A stretch of 32,224 nucleotides of DNA from an uncultured Clostridia bacterium (GTDB taxonomy: Bacteria > Bacillota > Clostridia > Peptostreptococcales > Anaerovoracaceae), in contig CANEEC010000009.1 in the NCBI GenBank assembly GCA_947426455.1, positions 1 through 32,224 on the forward strand, read 5' to 3'. Positions 23,293 to 30,722 of this stretch are shown here, one piece after another. The position numbers were made by a program, and so were the translations under genes. Within the stretch, counting starts at the first letter, position 1; each line of letters opens with the position of its first letter. A model generated the notes under the pieces. That model saw nothing but the letters and a program-made list of their open reading frames with translations, made no database searches and was not told where the DNA came from.

Positions 23293-24624
23293 ATGGGAGA
23301 GGACAAGCTTAGGAGCGCTGAAATCACAAGCTCCCAGACGGTGAACGCGGAGATTGCAGACGCTGTGGGAATACCGGCGCTGACCGCTCTTTGGCGGTTG
23401 GAGGAGGCCGGATTCGAGGCATGGATCGTAGGCGGCTGTCTGCGGGATTACCTGCTGGGAAGGGACTGCCACGACGTGGATATTGCCACTTCCGCGCTGC
23501 CGCAGCAGATTCAGACTGCCTTTTCTCACTGCCCACAGGCGGAAACGGGCATTGCCCACGGAACGGTGCTGGCGGTCGTAGAGGGACAGCCTCTGGAAAT
23601 CACCACCTACCGCAGGGAGGGGGAGTATAAAGATCATCGCCGTCCCTGCGAAGTGGAGTTCACTTCACATCTGAAAGAGGACCTGGCGCGCCGGGATTTT
23701 ACGGTCAACGCCATGGCCTGGAATCCGAAGTGCGGCCTGGCCGATCCTTTTGGCGGCCGGCACGATCTCCATGAGAAAATCCTGCGCTGTGTGGGGGAAC
23801 CGCGACAGCGGTTTCGGGAGGACGCCCTTCGGATTTTGCGGGGACTGCGGTTTTCGGCTGCCTATGAACTGAAGATCGAAGAAGAGACGGAAAGCGCCAT
23901 GGAAGCGGAGCAGAAGTGGCTTTCCCTCCTTTCGGGCGAGCGAATTTGGAGCGAGTTGAAACGGACGTTGGCTTGCTCCGGCGCGGGAAGGAGTATGGAA
24001 CGTTACGGCGGCCTGTGGCGGGCGGCACTGAAAGAATTTCCCGAAGTGGGAGCCAGAGAACTCTCCTGGATTGCGGCTTTGCGCTTTGAGGGGGAAGAAC
24101 TGCCGCTGCTGCGGCTGGCGCTGCTTTTAAAAGGCGATTTGAAGAGGACGAAGGGTCTGGCGGCGCAGGCCAAAATGAGCCGCAGCGAAGAGCGGATACT
24201 GACCGAGGCGGCGGAGTCGTGGAACTGCCGGATTCCCGCGGGAATGGGCGACGGGGCGGAAGACTGTGGATCGGCAGAAGACGCAGAAGAAGGCAGTGCG
24301 GCGGAAAGCCGGATGGCCGGCCGGTGGAAGCGCTGGATCTACGCCGACGGTTACGATACGGTGCTTCGAACGGTGGCGCTGCGCAATGCGCGAAGCGCGG
24401 ATTGTCACAGATACGACGAGTGGCTGCGCCGGGTGGAAGATTGGCGGCGGGACGGCGAATGCGTGAGCGTTGCGCAGCTTGCCGTTGACGGCGATGCTCT
24501 GATGGAGCGAGGCGTTCCCGGAGGCGCAAGGATCGGAGCACTGTTGAAACAGGCGCTGTTCGGGGTGATGGACGGCCAAACAGCGAATGAGAGACAGAGC
24601 TTGCTGCAGTATTTGAATTTGTGA
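23293..24624 (+). CDS. cca: CCA-adding tRNA nucleotidyltransferase (class II)
   Basis: Adds or repairs the CCA end of tRNAs. The 443-residue protein has the head motif VGGCLRDYLLGRDCHDVDIA (Gly47-Gly48, catalytic Asp61 and Asp63), the RRDFTVNAMAW motif (133-143) and the neck EDALRILRGLRFSA (176-189). The C-terminal body and tail are diverged; residues ~315-345 contain an acidic low-complexity insert (DGAEDCGSAEDAEEGSAAE), and no HD phosphohydrolase motif is apparent. GAAGGAAT precedes the ATG. It starts two bases after relQ. The tRNA-Glu in this window already encodes CCA, so the enzyme would act in repair there. Confidence 0.92.
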   Translation: MGEDKLRSAEITSSQTVNAEIADAVGIPALTALWRLEEAGFEAWIVGGCLRDYLLGRDCHDVDIATSALPQQIQTAFSHCPQAETGIAHGTVLAVVEGQPLEITTYRREGEYKDHRRPCEVEFTSHLKEDLARRDFTVNAMAWNPKCGLADPFGGRHDLHEKILRCVGEPRQRFREDALRILRGLRFSAAYELKIEEETESAMEAEQKWLSLLSGERIWSELKRTLACSGAGRSMERYGGLWRAALKEFPEVGARELSWIAALRFEGEELPLLRLALLLKGDLKRTKGLAAQAKMSRSEERILTEAAESWNCRIPAGMGDGAEDCGSAEDAEEGSAAESRMAGRWKRWIYADGYDTVLRTVALRNARSADCHRYDEWLRRVEDWRRDGECVSVAQLAVDGDALMERGVPGGARIGALLKQALFGVMDGQTANERQSLLQYLNL

Positions 24625-24744
24625 TAGTTTTGACGACGATACGAAAAAAATGGAAATTCCTTTTGTTTGCGTTTATATTTTTTCGGTTATGGGGAATACT
24701 TCCTTTGAAAAGCCAGTGATGGACGCAAGAAAGGGAGTGAAAAT

Positions 24745-25152
24745 ATGAGTGCAAAAGTAGTGAAACACGTGGAGTTTTACGAATGTGAAACCTGCGGGAA
24801 CGTGATGGTAAAGCTGATAGACGGCGGAGTGACACCCGGCTGCTGCGGTCATCCCATGAAGAAAGTGGAGGCGAAAAGCGGCGATCAGGGCACGGAAAAG
24901 CATACGCCCATCGTCCTGGTCAATGGTGACAGGGCGACGGTCACGGTGGGAGAAGTGGCGCATCCCATGGAGGAAGACCATTTCATCGGCTTTGCGGTGC
25001 TGGAACACGGCCGGGGCTTCGATGTAAAGGAGTTGAAGACCAACGGTTATCCGGTGGCGCAGTTCCTCCTCAACGAGGACGAAAAGCCGGGTCGCGTGTA
25101 CGCCTGGTGCAACAAGCACGGACTGTGGGAAGCAGATCGCAAGACGCTGTAG
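24745..25152 (+). CDS. dfx: desulfoferrodoxin (two-iron superoxide reductase)
   Basis: Reduces superoxide to hydrogen peroxide in anaerobes. The N-terminal desulforedoxin centre I has its four cysteines at 14, 17, 33 and 34 (CETCGN ... GCCGHPM). The catalytic centre II has EKH (Glu51, Lys52, His53), His73 and His79 (AHPMEEDHFIGF) and the CNKH pair Cys122 and His125. At 135 residues it is a complete 2Fe-SOR. AAAGGGAG precedes the ATG. It is followed by a terminator and appears monocistronic. It strongly indicates an anaerobic host. Confidence 0.96.
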   Translation: MSAKVVKHVEFYECETCGNVMVKLIDGGVTPGCCGHPMKKVEAKSGDQGTEKHTPIVLVNGDRATVTVGEVAHPMEEDHFIGFAVLEHGRGFDVKELKTNGYPVAQFLLNEDEKPGRVYAWCNKHGLWEADRKTL

Positions 25153-25194
25153 TCGCATCGAAAAGAACAAAGAAAGCGAACAAGCAGAAAAAGG

Positions 25195-25227
25195 CCGTCC
25201 GATGGCGCTGTCCGTCGGACGGTTTTT
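25195..25227 (+). terminator. terminator of the desulfoferrodoxin gene
   Basis: CCGTCCGA and TCGGACGG perfect arms, 12-base loop, then T5; an A-run upstream may allow reverse action too. Confidence 0.85.
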
Positions 25228-25328
25228 GCGTGGAGCGGGCGGCAGAATTCCGGCTTTTCGGCTGCCGGGAACGTCGGTTTGCCAGCGGACAATCACGCCG
25301 TCCCGCCGGCGGGAGAGGGAAAAAAGAG

Positions 25329-25357
25329 ATGACAAGGGAAGGGGCGCGCGGTATAAT
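25329..25357 (+). promoter_or_regulatory. promoter of the dhaK-dhaL unit
   Basis: ATGACA, a 17-base spacer and a perfect TATAAT, 46 bases before the dhaK start. Confidence 0.65.
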
Positions 25358-25403
25358 AATTATATAAGCGGTTTCATTTCAGGAGAGAAAGGACGAGAGT
25401 ACT

Positions 25404-26387
25404 ATGAAGAAAATCATCAACGATCCTAATCGCGTTGTCAGTGATATGTTGAGGGGTTTGGCGGTTGCCAATCCCGACGTCGAATACTTTCCGGAGGCGG
25501 AAGTGGTGGCTCTTAAGGAAAAGAGCGGCAAGGTGGGTCTGATTACCGGCGGTGGTTCCGGCCACGAGCCGTCTTTCGCAGGTTATGTGGGAAAGGGCAT
25601 GCTGACCGCAGCCATAGCGGGCAACGTGTTTGCTTCGCCGTCTCCTGACCGGATCATCAAGGGTTTTGAAGCGGCCGATTCCGGAAAGGGTGTTCTGGCC
25701 GTCATCATGAATTATTCCGGAGATCTGATGAACTTCGATATGGCGAAAGAAATGGTGGAGATGGAGGGCATCGAAACCAGAATTGTCATCGTAAAAGACG
25801 ACGTGGCCGTACCGGATCGGGAGGACTCCACCGGCCGCCGTGGCATCGCCGGCACCGTCTTGGTTCATAAGGTGGCAGGCGCCAAGGCTGCCGCCGGCGC
25901 TTCTCTGGAGGAAGTGGCTGCCGTGGCGCAGAAGGCCGCCGATAACGTGCGTACCATGGGTATGTCCATGAGTTCCTGCACCATTCCGGCGGTGGGAAAA
26001 CCCGGCTTTTCCCTGGGAGAAAACGAAATCGAAATCGGTATGGGAATTCACGGTGAACCCGGTTTGGAGAGAACGGGAGTAAAGACGGCCAAGGAACTGG
26101 CTTCCGCTTTGATTGAGCGGATTTTGGCGGATTACGACTACAGCGGCAGTCAGGTGGCCGTGCTGGTAAACGGACTGGGCGCCACGCCGCTGATGGAGCT
26201 GAACATTTTGACCGGCGAGGTGGACGACCTGCTGAAGGAAAAGGGCATTACCCCCTACCGTTATTTCGTCGGAAACTATATGACTTCGCTGGAAATGGCC
26301 GGCTGCTCCATTACGCTGATGAAGCTGGACGACGAGCTGAAAGAACTGATCGACGCACCCTGCGAAGCGCCGTCTTTCCGCATCTGA
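25404..26387 (+). CDS. dhaK: dihydroxyacetone kinase subunit DhaK
   Basis: The substrate-binding subunit that holds dihydroxyacetone covalently on a histidine. GGGSGHEPSFAGYVG carries His54, NYSGDLMNFDMA carries Asp107, and IGMGIHGEPG carries His216, the expected hemiaminal-forming residue; all three are offset by two from E. coli DhaK (56, 109, 218). Length 327 is standard. AGGAGAGAAAGGA precedes the ATG, with a good promoter further up. dhaL follows after 86 bases. No dhaM or activator gene dhaR is in the window. Confidence 0.95.
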   Translation: MKKIINDPNRVVSDMLRGLAVANPDVEYFPEAEVVALKEKSGKVGLITGGGSGHEPSFAGYVGKGMLTAAIAGNVFASPSPDRIIKGFEAADSGKGVLAVIMNYSGDLMNFDMAKEMVEMEGIETRIVIVKDDVAVPDREDSTGRRGIAGTVLVHKVAGAKAAAGASLEEVAAVAQKAADNVRTMGMSMSSCTIPAVGKPGFSLGENEIEIGMGIHGEPGLERTGVKTAKELASALIERILADYDYSGSQVAVLVNGLGATPLMELNILTGEVDDLLKEKGITPYRYFVGNYMTSLEMAGCSITLMKLDDELKELIDAPCEAPSFRI

Positions 26388-26473
26388 TTCATGGAAGGTA
26401 GCGGTTTCATCCGCGAAAAACAACGGAGAGTCAATCCACGTATCGACGGCAGAGAAAGAAGAGGGATGCTGCT

Positions 26474-27106
26474 ATGAAAATGACATCGAAGGACTACGTC
26501 GCTTATTTGAAGATCGTAGCGAAGAAACTGGAAGAAAACAAAGATTATATTACGGAGCTGGACGCGGCCACAGGCGACGGCGATCATTGGGCGAACATGA
26601 ACATGGGTTTTGTGAAGCTGATGGAGCTGAGTCCGGAGTTGGAAACGCTGGCCATTCCCGATCTGTTTAAGAAGATCGCCATGACCATGATGAGCGTCAT
26701 CGGCGGTTCCGCAGGCGTCTTGTACGGAAGCGCCTATATGAAGGCGGCGGCCGTATCCCAGGGCGCGGAATCCATCGATTTGGATCTGCTTGCGAAGATC
26801 GTGCAGGCGCAGTTAGATGGCATCATGTCTCGAGGAAAGGCGCAGCCCGGTTTTAAGACCATGGTAGATTCGCTGTATCAGGCACAGCAGCGCATGGAGG
26901 AAGCCATGAAGGCCGGAAAGTCCGAAAAGGAGGTGCTGACGGCCATGAAGGAGGGCGCTGTGGCCGGAATGGAAGCCACCGCCAATATGGAAGCCATGCG
27001 GGGCAGAGCCTGCTATCAGGCAGATAAGGGCGTGGGACATCTGGATCCCGGCGCGGTTACCATGTGCTATCAGTTGGAAACCCTGGCGGATTTCCTGCTG
27101 CAATAA
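26474..27106 (+). CDS. dhaL: dihydroxyacetone kinase subunit DhaL, variant nucleotide loop
   Basis: The ADP-binding subunit that phosphorylates the DhaK-bound substrate. Its three Mg-binding Asp are conserved in ELDAATGDGDHWANMNMGF, but the usual DGDHG-x-N reads DGDHWAN. The next loop is GGSAGVLYGSAY rather than the common GGASGPLYG, and RGKAQPGFKTMVDSL and GHLDPGAVT are present. The 210-residue length is normal. GAGGGA lies upstream of the ATG. In this family the phosphate comes from the PTS protein DhaM, or from ATP in related kinases; no dhaM is nearby, so the donor is open. Confidence 0.88.
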   Translation: MKMTSKDYVAYLKIVAKKLEENKDYITELDAATGDGDHWANMNMGFVKLMELSPELETLAIPDLFKKIAMTMMSVIGGSAGVLYGSAYMKAAAVSQGAESIDLDLLAKIVQAQLDGIMSRGKAQPGFKTMVDSLYQAQQRMEEAMKAGKSEKEVLTAMKEGAVAGMEATANMEAMRGRACYQADKGVGHLDPGAVTMCYQLETLADFLLQ

Positions 27107-27124
27107 AAGGGGGTTGCCACCACT

Positions 27125-28816
27125 ATGAAGATAAAGTTTTGCGGAGCGGCCACATCGGTTACCGGCTCCTGTCATTTGATTTCCACACAGAAACATAGAA
27201 TTCTTTTGGATTGCGGTCAGTTTCAGGGCGGCAAGGCCTTGGAGGCCATGAACGAAGCGCCCTTCGATTTCAATCCGGCAGAGATCGACTGCGTGATTTT
27301 GAGTCACGCCCATATCGATCACTGCGGCCGGCTGCCGCTGCTTGTCAAGCGGGGATTTAAAGGAAAGATTTACTGCACCGACGCTACGGCGGATCTGGTG
27401 GAGGTCATGCTGAAGGACAGCGGCTACATTCACGAAAAGGACGCGGAATGGCAGAGCCGCAAGAACGCCCGCACGGGAAAACCGCCGGTGGAACCGCTGT
27501 ATACATATAACGACGCCGTGGATACCCTGCAATACATAACGCCTGTGCTGTATGACCAGCTTTTGGAAATCAACGACGAAATGAAGATCGTGTTCAACGA
27601 CGCCGGCCATATTTTGGGTTCCGCCATCACCGAAATTTGGGTAACGGAACGGCTGGAGGACGGTGAACAGCGTACTTCCAAAATCGTCTTTTCCGGTGAC
27701 TTGGGCGTCATGGATCGCCCCATTCTGCGCAACCCTACCATCATTAAAAAGGCGGATTACCTCATCATGGAGACCACCTACGGCAACCGGCTGCACGAGA
27801 AGAACGCCACCAGCATCCAGCAGCTTCTGGACATTATCGTAAAGACGACGAAGCGTGGAGGAACGGTGATCATTCCCTCCTTTGCCGTAGGTCGCACTCA
27901 GGAACTGATCTATCAGTTAAACCGTATTTACGAAGAACCCAATTCCTACCGCCAGGCGCTGCAAAACGTCATGGTTTATGTGGACAGTCCCATGGCGTCC
28001 ACGGCTACCCAGGTGTTCCAGAAGAACGCCCAGGTCTTTGACGAGGAGACGAAGGAATTTCTGTTGAAGGGGGATAATCCGCTGGATTTCAAGAACCTGA
28101 AATTCACTAAAACCAGTCAGGAATCCCAGATGCTCAACGTGGATCCGTCGCCGAAGATCATCATTTCCGCCAGCGGTATGTGCGAGGCGGGAAGGATTCG
28201 TCACCATTTGAAGCACGGCCTATGGAATCCCAAAAACAGCGTGATCTTCGTGGGATATCAGGCAAACGGAACGTTAGGCCGTTCCCTGGTGGAGGGCGCG
28301 AAAGAGGTGACTCTCTTTGGAGAGAGGGTTGCCGTAGGCGCTGAAATCTATAATTTAGAGGGATTTTCCGGTCATGCCGACAGGGACGGTCTGATGGAAT
28401 GGCTGCGGGGATTCCAGAAGGAGCCGCACAATATTTTCCTGGTTCACGGCGAGGAAGACAGCAAGAAGGATTTCGCTGCCTACGTAAAAGAGCAGCTGGG
28501 GTGGGACTGCACCGTAGTGGAGGCCGTGTCCGAGTTCCTGCTGGACAAGGAAACCGTTCTCACGGAGACCTTCGCCAGCGCGGAAGCGGAATTTGCCGAC
28601 GCGGAGCAGATGGAAAAGACCAGAGATCGCATTGCGAAAATTCACGACGGTCTGGAGCAGATTCTGTATCACACTCAGCTTGCCATGGGTGGCGAACTCT
28701 CTCCCCAGCGCATGGTGGAAATCAACAATATCGTCATGGAATTGGAAAAGGCCACCATGAACCTCAGTTCTACGGTGACCCTGGAAGATCGAAAGGACGA
28801 TGCACCGAAAGAATAA
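27125..28816 (+). CDS. beta-CASP metallo-beta-lactamase RNase
   Basis: A 563-residue protein of the MBL-fold, beta-CASP, RMMBL type (YSH1/CPSF-like), predicted to cut RNA. The zinc motif SHAHIDHCGRLP gives His61, His63, Asp65 and His66; further ligands are in NDAGHILGS and FSGDLG; IIPSFAVGRTQEL and SASGMCEAGRIRHHL lie in the beta-CASP part; GFSGHADRDGL and FLVHGEE belong to RMMBL. About 75 residues of charged helix follow the core. It lies 18 bases after dhaL, probably co-transcribed, with a weakly spaced AAAGGGGG. Substrate RNA is unknown; it is distinct from RNase J, which has a different C-terminus. Confidence 0.9.
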   Translation: MKIKFCGAATSVTGSCHLISTQKHRILLDCGQFQGGKALEAMNEAPFDFNPAEIDCVILSHAHIDHCGRLPLLVKRGFKGKIYCTDATADLVEVMLKDSGYIHEKDAEWQSRKNARTGKPPVEPLYTYNDAVDTLQYITPVLYDQLLEINDEMKIVFNDAGHILGSAITEIWVTERLEDGEQRTSKIVFSGDLGVMDRPILRNPTIIKKADYLIMETTYGNRLHEKNATSIQQLLDIIVKTTKRGGTVIIPSFAVGRTQELIYQLNRIYEEPNSYRQALQNVMVYVDSPMASTATQVFQKNAQVFDEETKEFLLKGDNPLDFKNLKFTKTSQESQMLNVDPSPKIIISASGMCEAGRIRHHLKHGLWNPKNSVIFVGYQANGTLGRSLVEGAKEVTLFGERVAVGAEIYNLEGFSGHADRDGLMEWLRGFQKEPHNIFLVHGEEDSKKDFAAYVKEQLGWDCTVVEAVSEFLLDKETVLTETFASAEAEFADAEQMEKTRDRIAKIHDGLEQILYHTQLAMGGELSPQRMVEINNIVMELEKATMNLSSTVTLEDRKDDAPKE

Positions 28817-28879
28817 GGGCGTGATGCGAAAATAGATGCAGTGCGCGGATGAAACCATACGCGCCAGAAAAATGCAGTA

Positions 28880-28909
28880 AAAAGCGACGGGAAAATTCCT
28901 GCCGCTTTT
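28880..28909. terminator. bidirectional terminator between convergent genes
   Basis: AAAAGCG and CGCTTTT arms enclose an inner CGGGA/TCCTG pairing. A-run on one side and T-run on the other serve the MBL gene and the minus-strand amidohydrolase. Confidence 0.7.
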
Positions 28910-28920
28910 GTGTATTTAAC

Positions 28921-30546
28921 TCATTTTTGATATGCGATCTCACCGCCGATGACGGTCATCAATGCAGTGATGTCCTTGATTTCCTTTACGGCGCAATTCA
29001 TGTAATCCCGGTCGATGACCACAAAATCGGCATACTTTCCGGCCTGTAAAGAACCTAAGGTATCTTCTTCAAAGCGAGCGTAGGCGGCGTCCAGCGTATA
29101 GGAGCGAAGAACCTCGTATCGGGTCAAGGACTCCCAGGGATGCCAGCCGCCCTGGGGTTCTTCGTCGATGGTACAGCGGCTGACGCCGTAATACATATTT
29201 TCAAAGGGGTTGATCACATCCATGGGGCAATCCGTTCCGGCAGCGATTTTGACGCCTGCGTTTAACACGCGTCTCCAGGCATAGGCGCCCATGGAGCGTT
29301 TCTTTCCCACACGCTTTTCGATCATGTTCATATCGGAACTCAGTTCCACGTACTGCATGGACGGGATGATGTTACTGTCCTTCAGACGCTGGAAGTCTTC
29401 ATCGCGGGCGATCATCAGGTGTTCGATCAGGAAGCGCCGATCCTCATGCTGGGGATTGACGGCTTCATGGGCATCGATGGCCTGTTTGACAGCGGCGTCG
29501 CCGATGGCGTGGAGAGAAACTTGAAATCCGGCATTGTGAGCTTTTTTCATCTCCGTCTGTAAAAATTCTTCGGTGAGACGGCCGCTTCCAGTGTGTCCGG
29601 GGCGATCGTCATATTCTTCTAACAGCCAGGCGCTTCTGGCGCCCAAGGCGCCATCGGAAAACATTTTTACACCGCGATGGGTCAGGCGGCCGTCATGCAA
29701 CCCGATTTGAGGTCCCTTTCGATACATCTCTTCCATAACCGGACCGGGTTGAAGAAATGTATTCAGCCGTACCTTCATTTTTCCGGCGCTGTATAGCTCG
29801 TCAAGAACTTCCATGGTTTCCTGTTCCGGCGGTTCGTCTGCGATCGATTGCACACCCAGGGCTTTGTCACTGTAGGCGGTTACGCCGGATCTCAGCATAT
29901 AGTCTTGAATGAGCAGGAATTTCCTTGCGATATCTTCTTTTGTGTTTTGAGGGATGCAGGAACCCACGGCTCGTCCGGCCAACTCTGTCAGATATCCGGT
30001 GGGTTCACCAGAGGCGTCCTTCATGATTTCGCTGCCCGCCGGAGCGGCACTGTTGCTGTCGATTTTGGCAAGCTTCAGCGCCAGAGAATTGACCCAGTAA
30101 GCGTGACCGCAGACCCGCAGTAAAACCACCGGATTTTCAGGGGAAACGGCGTCCAGTTCCTGACGGGTAGGCATGGAGGTATCGACCCAGCCGGACTGGT
30201 TCCAACCAAGTCCCTGAATCCATTCTCCCGGTTGACGGCGTTTGACCATCTGTCCGACGGCTTCAATGATTTCTTCCTTCGTCTTATTGAAGCAATTAAC
30301 CATAGATTCCGAATCAAACATATCTGCGGCTAACAGCGTATGGATGTGGCTGTCGATCAATCCGGGAATGACAGTATTTCCCTTCAGATCGATAATCTCC
30401 GTTTCTGGGCCTGCCAGCGCCATGACTTCTTCCCTCGAACCGACAGCTGCCAGCTTCTGTCCTATCGTAGCCAGAGCCTCAGCATAGGAAGCTTCGACAT
30501 TCATTGTGTAAATATTTCCGTTTATAAATACTTTTTCTGCAAACAT
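28921..30546 (-). CDS. YtcJ-type (Amidohydro_3) amidohydrolase
   Basis: A 541-residue hydrolase of the COG1574 group. The N-terminal FINGNIYTMN and PGLIDSHIHT carry the metal His67 and His69; PGEWIQGLGWNQSGW, FSDGALGARSAWL, SLHAIGDAAV and AAGTDCPMDVINPF are characteristic later blocks. Relatives act on N-acyl amino compounds or cyclic amides; the substrate is not predictable. I chose the ATG of MFAEKVF with AAAGGAG upstream; a longer frame would start within the promoter. It is divergent from a paralogue sharing the same motifs, and the two appear to be read from paired sigma-54 promoters. Confidence 0.9.
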   Translation of the reverse strand: MFAEKVFINGNIYTMNVEASYAEALATIGQKLAAVGSREEVMALAGPETEIIDLKGNTVIPGLIDSHIHTLLAADMFDSESMVNCFNKTKEEIIEAVGQMVKRRQPGEWIQGLGWNQSGWVDTSMPTRQELDAVSPENPVVLLRVCGHAYWVNSLALKLAKIDSNSAAPAGSEIMKDASGEPTGYLTELAGRAVGSCIPQNTKEDIARKFLLIQDYMLRSGVTAYSDKALGVQSIADEPPEQETMEVLDELYSAGKMKVRLNTFLQPGPVMEEMYRKGPQIGLHDGRLTHRGVKMFSDGALGARSAWLLEEYDDRPGHTGSGRLTEEFLQTEMKKAHNAGFQVSLHAIGDAAVKQAIDAHEAVNPQHEDRRFLIEHLMIARDEDFQRLKDSNIIPSMQYVELSSDMNMIEKRVGKKRSMGAYAWRRVLNAGVKIAAGTDCPMDVINPFENMYYGVSRCTIDEEPQGGWHPWESLTRYEVLRSYTLDAAYARFEEDTLGSLQAGKYADFVVIDRDYMNCAVKEIKDITALMTVIGGEIAYQK

Positions 30547-30577
30547 GACATCTTCTCCTTTCTGTGATAATACACAT

Positions 30578-30606
30578 TTTAAAAATAAAGCAAATATCAT
30601 GCCAAG
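30578..30606 (-). promoter_or_regulatory. sigma-54-type promoter for the minus-strand amidohydrolase
   Basis: On the minus strand TTGGCATG-N4-TTGCT has GG and GC ten bases apart, the -24/-12 geometry, with one departure from the consensus TGGCACG-N4-TTGC. Transcription would begin about 30 bases before the start codon. A competing sigma-70 reading (TTGGCA-N18-TAAAAT) exists at the same place. Confidence 0.55.
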
Positions 30607-30630
30607 ATGATTTGGAGGCAACCGCCTCGT

Positions 30631-30659
30631 CTTGGCACGGGTTTTGCTTTTTGTTTTTT
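30631..30659 (+). promoter_or_regulatory. sigma-54-type promoter for the plus-strand amidohydrolase
   Basis: CTTGGCACGGGTTTTGCTTT matches the consensus TTGGCACG-N4-TTGCT exactly, with GG at 30634-30635 and GC at 30646-30647, ten bases apart. The start codon follows about 64 bases after the expected transcription start. Confidence 0.7.
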
Positions 30660-30722
30660 TAAGAACGCGTTGATTCGTTGAGCATTTGAACGAGGAAAGG
30701 ATAAGATAGAAAGGAGTTTTTT

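Noticed and set aside
23705-24835. Long minus-strand frame opposite the CCA-adding enzyme gene
   Set aside because: Arg/Pro/Ser-rich composition without any domain, and it covers a well-conserved gene and an intergenic region.
30600-30660. Hairpin plus T-rich tract as a rho-independent terminator or attenuator
   Set aside because: The arms are uneven, no gene ends here, and both arms are better explained as the -24 halves of two divergent sigma-54 promoters.
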